Source of the DNA: JAXMEB01 sp046348545
GTDB lineage: Bacteria > Pseudomonadota > Gammaproteobacteria > Berkiellales > Berkiellaceae
DNA: 64,000 nucleotides
Reading direction: 5' to 3'
NCBI GenBank assembly: GCA_046348545.1
Contig: JAXMEB010000003.1
Span: 186,001 to 250,000, forward strand
Below, in pieces: positions 60,836 to 64,000 of the stretch. The first letter of the stretch is position 1; the number at the start of each line of letters is the position of its first letter. The notes beneath the pieces are model-generated. The model was not told the origin of the DNA, made no database searches, and saw only the letters and a program-made list of their open reading frames with translations. The position numbers were made by a program, and so were the translations under genes.

Positions 60836-60980
60836 TAAAAATCTAGAAGAAACTGAAAGTGAACTAGAATATGAAGTTAAACCGGCAATAGAGCTTGAGA
60901 AAGATATGCATGATATGTCAGTTCAGATTCCGGTTGGGATTCGAATCGTTCAAGATTCAGATGTTGAGGAGAATGCGTGA
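60822..60980 (+). CDS. Small acidic protein in the membrane-protein operon
   Basis: 52 residues (MVINDKNLEETESELEYEV onward). It overlaps the end of the preceding gene by 14 bases and its TGA overlaps the next ATG by one base, so it is translationally coupled to both. Not recognised; could be a chaperone or adaptor for the membrane partner. Confidence 0.6.
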   Translation: MVINDKNLEETESELEYEVKPAIELEKDMHDMSVQIPVGIRIVQDSDVEENA

Positions 60981-62701
60981 TGGGGTATTCAAAAGCTGAC
61001 ATTAAGCCAGAAAAACGTAAATATGTAGAGCGATTTGGTAAAACAGCACGTCGAGGTGACGAAAGTGATTTTATCCTAGAAGAACAACCAAAGTGGTTGG
61101 ATGCGAGCTTGGTTCAAAGTTTTGAAATTGCTGCAGTTGGAGAGGGAGACGTTTCGATTGAACAAAAATTAAAGGGACTTGGTCAGCTCGTTGTGAAAGA
61201 TGTAGAGGACTATTTAGCCGTTGGTCCATTAGCTCCCTTTGTCAATGCAGTGGGTGGTGATGCAGTCAAATTGCTCCAAAATTTATATCATGGGCGGCGA
61301 AAAAAAAGCAGTGGAACTATTTTGGGGGCAACAGCGATGGGGGCTGGCATTGGAGGGTTTATTGGATTTTGGGTGATTCCAGGAGTTGGACATGTCGCTG
61401 GTATACCTGTTGGGGCTATGATTGGTGTATTTGGCGGTATGGTTGCGGTTACACTGTCAACAGTGGTGTTTAAAAGAAAAGGTGAGAATTTAGCCAAAAA
61501 ATGGTTCCCAGGCGACTATCGTTATGATTTAGATAGAGAGACAACGAAAGGTTTCAAAAAAAAATATGGTATTCCTAATCATGTGTTACAGCTAATGAAT
61601 GGTTATTTGCATAATCGAATGTTGAATATTAAAAATCCTAATTTGAAAAATGTGCTTGCGAATTTTTCGAAAATTGGGATTGAAGGGCAAGATAAAGAAA
61701 CTTTCTGTGCGATATTGCTGTATTTAGGGGAGGAATTAGAAGCAGTTAAACAGATCTATACAGAAAAACATAAAGCATATTATATCGCTAAATTAAAGGG
61801 GGATAGTGATGAGGTCAATAAGCTTGGGGATGAATTGAAAAAATACCGAGAAGATTTTCATTTGTTGCAATATATGTTGCAACAAGTTGCTATTGCAAAA
61901 GTGAATGATGAAGTCACTATTAAATTTCCAGAATCCCTGGAAGATAAGTTGACTTTGCAAATTCCCAAAATTGCCTCAGAGCCTGGCACTGAAATGATGC
62001 CAGAAACAAATTGGAAGTTGAGTGACACCAGACGACGTCTAGAAAAAGAAGCTGAAGCAACACGAAAAGCACATCCACTTCGTGATTTAGCTGAAGTGGG
62101 GGCTCGTGCGTTACTCTCTAATGTGCCAGCGACAGCCAATGTTATTTCCACGGGTTTTAAGCTTCTTACGCCTGAAGGGCGTGAAGATTTTTCGAACAAG
62201 ATGATTCAGAAAGTTAAGCAAGATGCTGAATTAGCAGTCAGAAATGTAATTGTTAACACGATCAGTGATGGAGCAACGGAATTTAAATTTGAAGTTGAAG
62301 CTGGCAAATTACCTATTCCACCGATTGTATTTGAACAAATTTCGAATGCAACGAAAATAGCGACCCGTCTCTCAATGAAAATTGAATCGACCACTGTGGA
62401 AGATCAGATCCAACGTGCGGCTAAGATTATGATTCAAGAAGTTGAACAATTGCTAAAGGAAGTGTCTTCAGATGATATAGCAGGATATCAGCTGGATATT
62501 GATGCAGATAATTCATTAACCGAGATACAACGTATAGCCTCCGCCGTTCATTTAAGCCTAGGAGCTAAAAGGCTCGGGGTTGAACCTTACCTTGTTGGAT
62601 TTACATCAGATCAAAAACAGAAAATACAAGAAAAAGTTGAACAGCTTGCACCCGCGAACCGTACAGGTGCGGGTATTACGCTAAAGCGAAGGACCGAGTA
62701 G
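60980..62701 (+). CDS. Orphan membrane protein, paralogue of the gene at 59381
   Basis: 573 residues from MGYSKADIKPEK, with AGGAGA seven bases upstream. Signature sequence: NLYHGRRKKS, a glycine-rich hydrophobic hairpin (ILGATAMGAGIGGFIGFWVI, IPVGAMIGVFGGMVAVTL), KKWFPGDYR and LQLMNGYLHNRM, followed by long charged helices. The order matches the 59381 gene. Function not recognised. Confidence 0.75.
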   Translation: MGYSKADIKPEKRKYVERFGKTARRGDESDFILEEQPKWLDASLVQSFEIAAVGEGDVSIEQKLKGLGQLVVKDVEDYLAVGPLAPFVNAVGGDAVKLLQNLYHGRRKKSSGTILGATAMGAGIGGFIGFWVIPGVGHVAGIPVGAMIGVFGGMVAVTLSTVVFKRKGENLAKKWFPGDYRYDLDRETTKGFKKKYGIPNHVLQLMNGYLHNRMLNIKNPNLKNVLANFSKIGIEGQDKETFCAILLYLGEELEAVKQIYTEKHKAYYIAKLKGDSDEVNKLGDELKKYREDFHLLQYMLQQVAIAKVNDEVTIKFPESLEDKLTLQIPKIASEPGTEMMPETNWKLSDTRRRLEKEAEATRKAHPLRDLAEVGARALLSNVPATANVISTGFKLLTPEGREDFSNKMIQKVKQDAELAVRNVIVNTISDGATEFKFEVEAGKLPIPPIVFEQISNATKIATRLSMKIESTTVEDQIQRAAKIMIQEVEQLLKEVSSDDIAGYQLDIDADNSLTEIQRIASAVHLSLGAKRLGVEPYLVGFTSDQKQKIQEKVEQLAPANRTGAGITLKRRTE

Positions 62702-62816
62702 CAGCAATGACAATTCTTATTGGGTAAGTAGTGTTCCCCATCTAGCAATTTTTCGCCGGGTTCTATAAAATACTGTGCAATTTTGTGCTTATAAATTGTG
62801 TCCCCGGGAGGTCCGC

Positions 62817-63995
62817 TTGAATCAACCTGCGTTGCTGGTGCTAGAAGATGGGTCGATATTTGAAGGGGTAGCTATTGGCGCGTTCAACACGTCCGAACCA
62901 ATGGTTTACACGCTTGGAGAGGTTGTATTCAATACTGCTTTGACAGGCTATCAAGAAGTGCTCTCCGATCCCTCTTACTCAAATCAGTTGATTACCTTAA
63001 CCTATCCGCACATTGGTAATGTTGGCATCAATCGAGAAGATCAAGAATCTCGCAAAATGTATGCTGGAGGGCTCATTATTTCGAGCTTAACAGAAAAGCC
63101 ATCTAACTGGCGTAGCTCTCAGTCGCTGCCTGAGTATCTGGTTGAGCAGGGCCGTATTGGGATTGCGGAAATTGATACGCGGCGTTTAACGCGCATCATA
63201 CGAGAAAAGGGTGCTTTAAAAGGGTGTATCCTCATAGCACCAATCATTTCAGACTTAGAAAAGAGCAAGGCATTAGAATTGGCGCAAAGTTGTCCAGATT
63301 TGAAGGGAGCTGATTTGGCTCAAGTCGTGACGACCCAAGCTAGCTATGCCTGGCAAGGTGGTGGCTTATGGCAACAACCCAATCAAACGTTGTCGTACCC
63401 TCTTAAAGTAGTCGTGTACGATTTTGGTGTGAAAGAAAGCATTCTTAGGCAGCTAGCTCACCTGGGGTGTGATGTTGAAGTCGTGCCTGCCAAAACGGAG
63501 GCTGAAGTTGTTTTAAATCTTTCACCAAGTGGTGTGTTGTTATCGAACGGTCCAGGTGATCCTGCTCCTTGTACCTATGCGATTGATGCGATTAAGCAGT
63601 TATTGCAAGCAGGAATGCCTTTATTTGGGATTTGTTTGGGGCATCAGCTCTTAGCGCTTGCCTTGGGAGCAAAGACATTCAAAATGAAATTTGGTCACCA
63701 TGGTGCGAATCATCCTGTTGTAGATATTCAAACAGGTCAGGTATTGATAACGAGCCAAAATCATGGTTTTGCGGTCGATGAAAACAGTTTGCCGGAGACC
63801 ATTATCGCGACGCACCGTTCTTTGTTTGACAATACCCTGCAAGGATTAAGGCATGCCTATTTGCCTGTTATGGGATTTCAAGGACATCCTGAAGCAGGTC
63901 CTGGCCCTCAAGATGCCAATTGTTTATTTGAGCGATTCAAAGTGTTGATGCAATCTTACGAGAAGACAAAGCAAACTGATATGGTGATGAGTTAA
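62817..63995 (+). CDS. carA: Carbamoyl-phosphate synthase small subunit
   Basis: 392 residues from a TTG at 62817, chosen because GGGAGG lies five bases upstream and the sequence then aligns with E. coli CarA (ALLVLEDG). The N-terminal domain has GEVVFNTALTGYQEVLSDPS; the glutaminase domain has the nucleophile Cys in LFGICLGHQLLALALG and His/Glu in FQGHPEAGPGP. It supplies ammonia to CarB for arginine and pyrimidine synthesis. carB is expected just beyond the window. Confidence 0.96.
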   Translation: MNQPALLVLEDGSIFEGVAIGAFNTSEPMVYTLGEVVFNTALTGYQEVLSDPSYSNQLITLTYPHIGNVGINREDQESRKMYAGGLIISSLTEKPSNWRSSQSLPEYLVEQGRIGIAEIDTRRLTRIIREKGALKGCILIAPIISDLEKSKALELAQSCPDLKGADLAQVVTTQASYAWQGGGLWQQPNQTLSYPLKVVVYDFGVKESILRQLAHLGCDVEVVPAKTEAEVVLNLSPSGVLLSNGPGDPAPCTYAIDAIKQLLQAGMPLFGICLGHQLLALALGAKTFKMKFGHHGANHPVVDIQTGQVLITSQNHGFAVDENSLPETIIATHRSLFDNTLQGLRHAYLPVMGFQGHPEAGPGPQDANCLFERFKVLMQSYEKTKQTDMVMS

Positions 63996-64000
63996 GTATG

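Overview
The window is a roughly 42 percent GC chromosomal segment from a gammaproteobacterium, most likely an intracellular or host-associated member of the Legionellales (Legionella, Coxiella or Berkiella-like). Three things point there: gammaproteobacterial housekeeping blocks (minCDE, recA-alaS-lysC-csrA, ratA-rnfH/bamE/fur, recN-nadK-hrcA-grpE-dnaK-dnaJ, carA), no visible LexA box before recA, and many eukaryote-like or effector-like genes (a mitochondrial-carrier homologue, two ankyrin proteins, a putative CE-clan cysteine protease, large orphan membrane proteins). The genus assignment is inference.

Layout. 1-5.1 kb: the start of an APC permease facing away, then a three-gene unit (saccharopine dehydrogenase-like, ALDH7-like, FadD) that suggests lysine-side-chain and fatty-acid catabolism. 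5.1-12.3 kb: ldcA, minE-minD-minC, fadE and a YdgA-like protein. 12.3-15.3 kb: an accessory stretch with a repeat-containing coiled-coil gene bracketed by inverted miniature elements, and a second MITE with perfect target duplication. 15.3-24.5 kb: mutS, a two-gene unit starting with a double-glycine-leader peptide, recA, alaS, lysC, csrA and tRNA-Ser(GCU).

24.9-29.4 kb: a 4.5-kb phage-derived island in tRNA-Arg(ACG), bounded by a 30-bp duplication of the tRNA 3' end. It carries a frameshifted integrase, a putative excisionase, a CI-like repressor and Cro-like gene with shared operator motifs, and a bacteriocin-like/immunity-like gene pair. 29.4-44.2 kb: a mobile-element and effector zone with an IS481-like remnant, a protease-like effector, an intact IS701-family element, ankyrin genes, NUDIX, GIY-YIG, PanE, a YbaL-type antiporter, a hipBA module with an array of palindromic operators, and an outer-membrane beta-barrel. 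44.3-46.6 kb: a second small island whose 28-bp flanking repeat is the 3' end of ssrA (tmRNA), holding a frameshifted RhuM-Fic gene and a membrane protein. 46.6-64 kb: ssrA-smpB, ratA-rnfH, bamE, fur, the mitochondrial carrier, recN-nadK, the heat-shock operon, a block of orphan membrane proteins including two distant paralogues, and carA.

The most distinctive sequence-level finding is a family of six 128-bp miniature elements (plus two related 94-96-bp elements) with shared terminal inverted repeats and TA-type ends. They lie at gene edges, in two cases supply the ends of reading frames, and carry an ATG-initiated open frame through their whole length.
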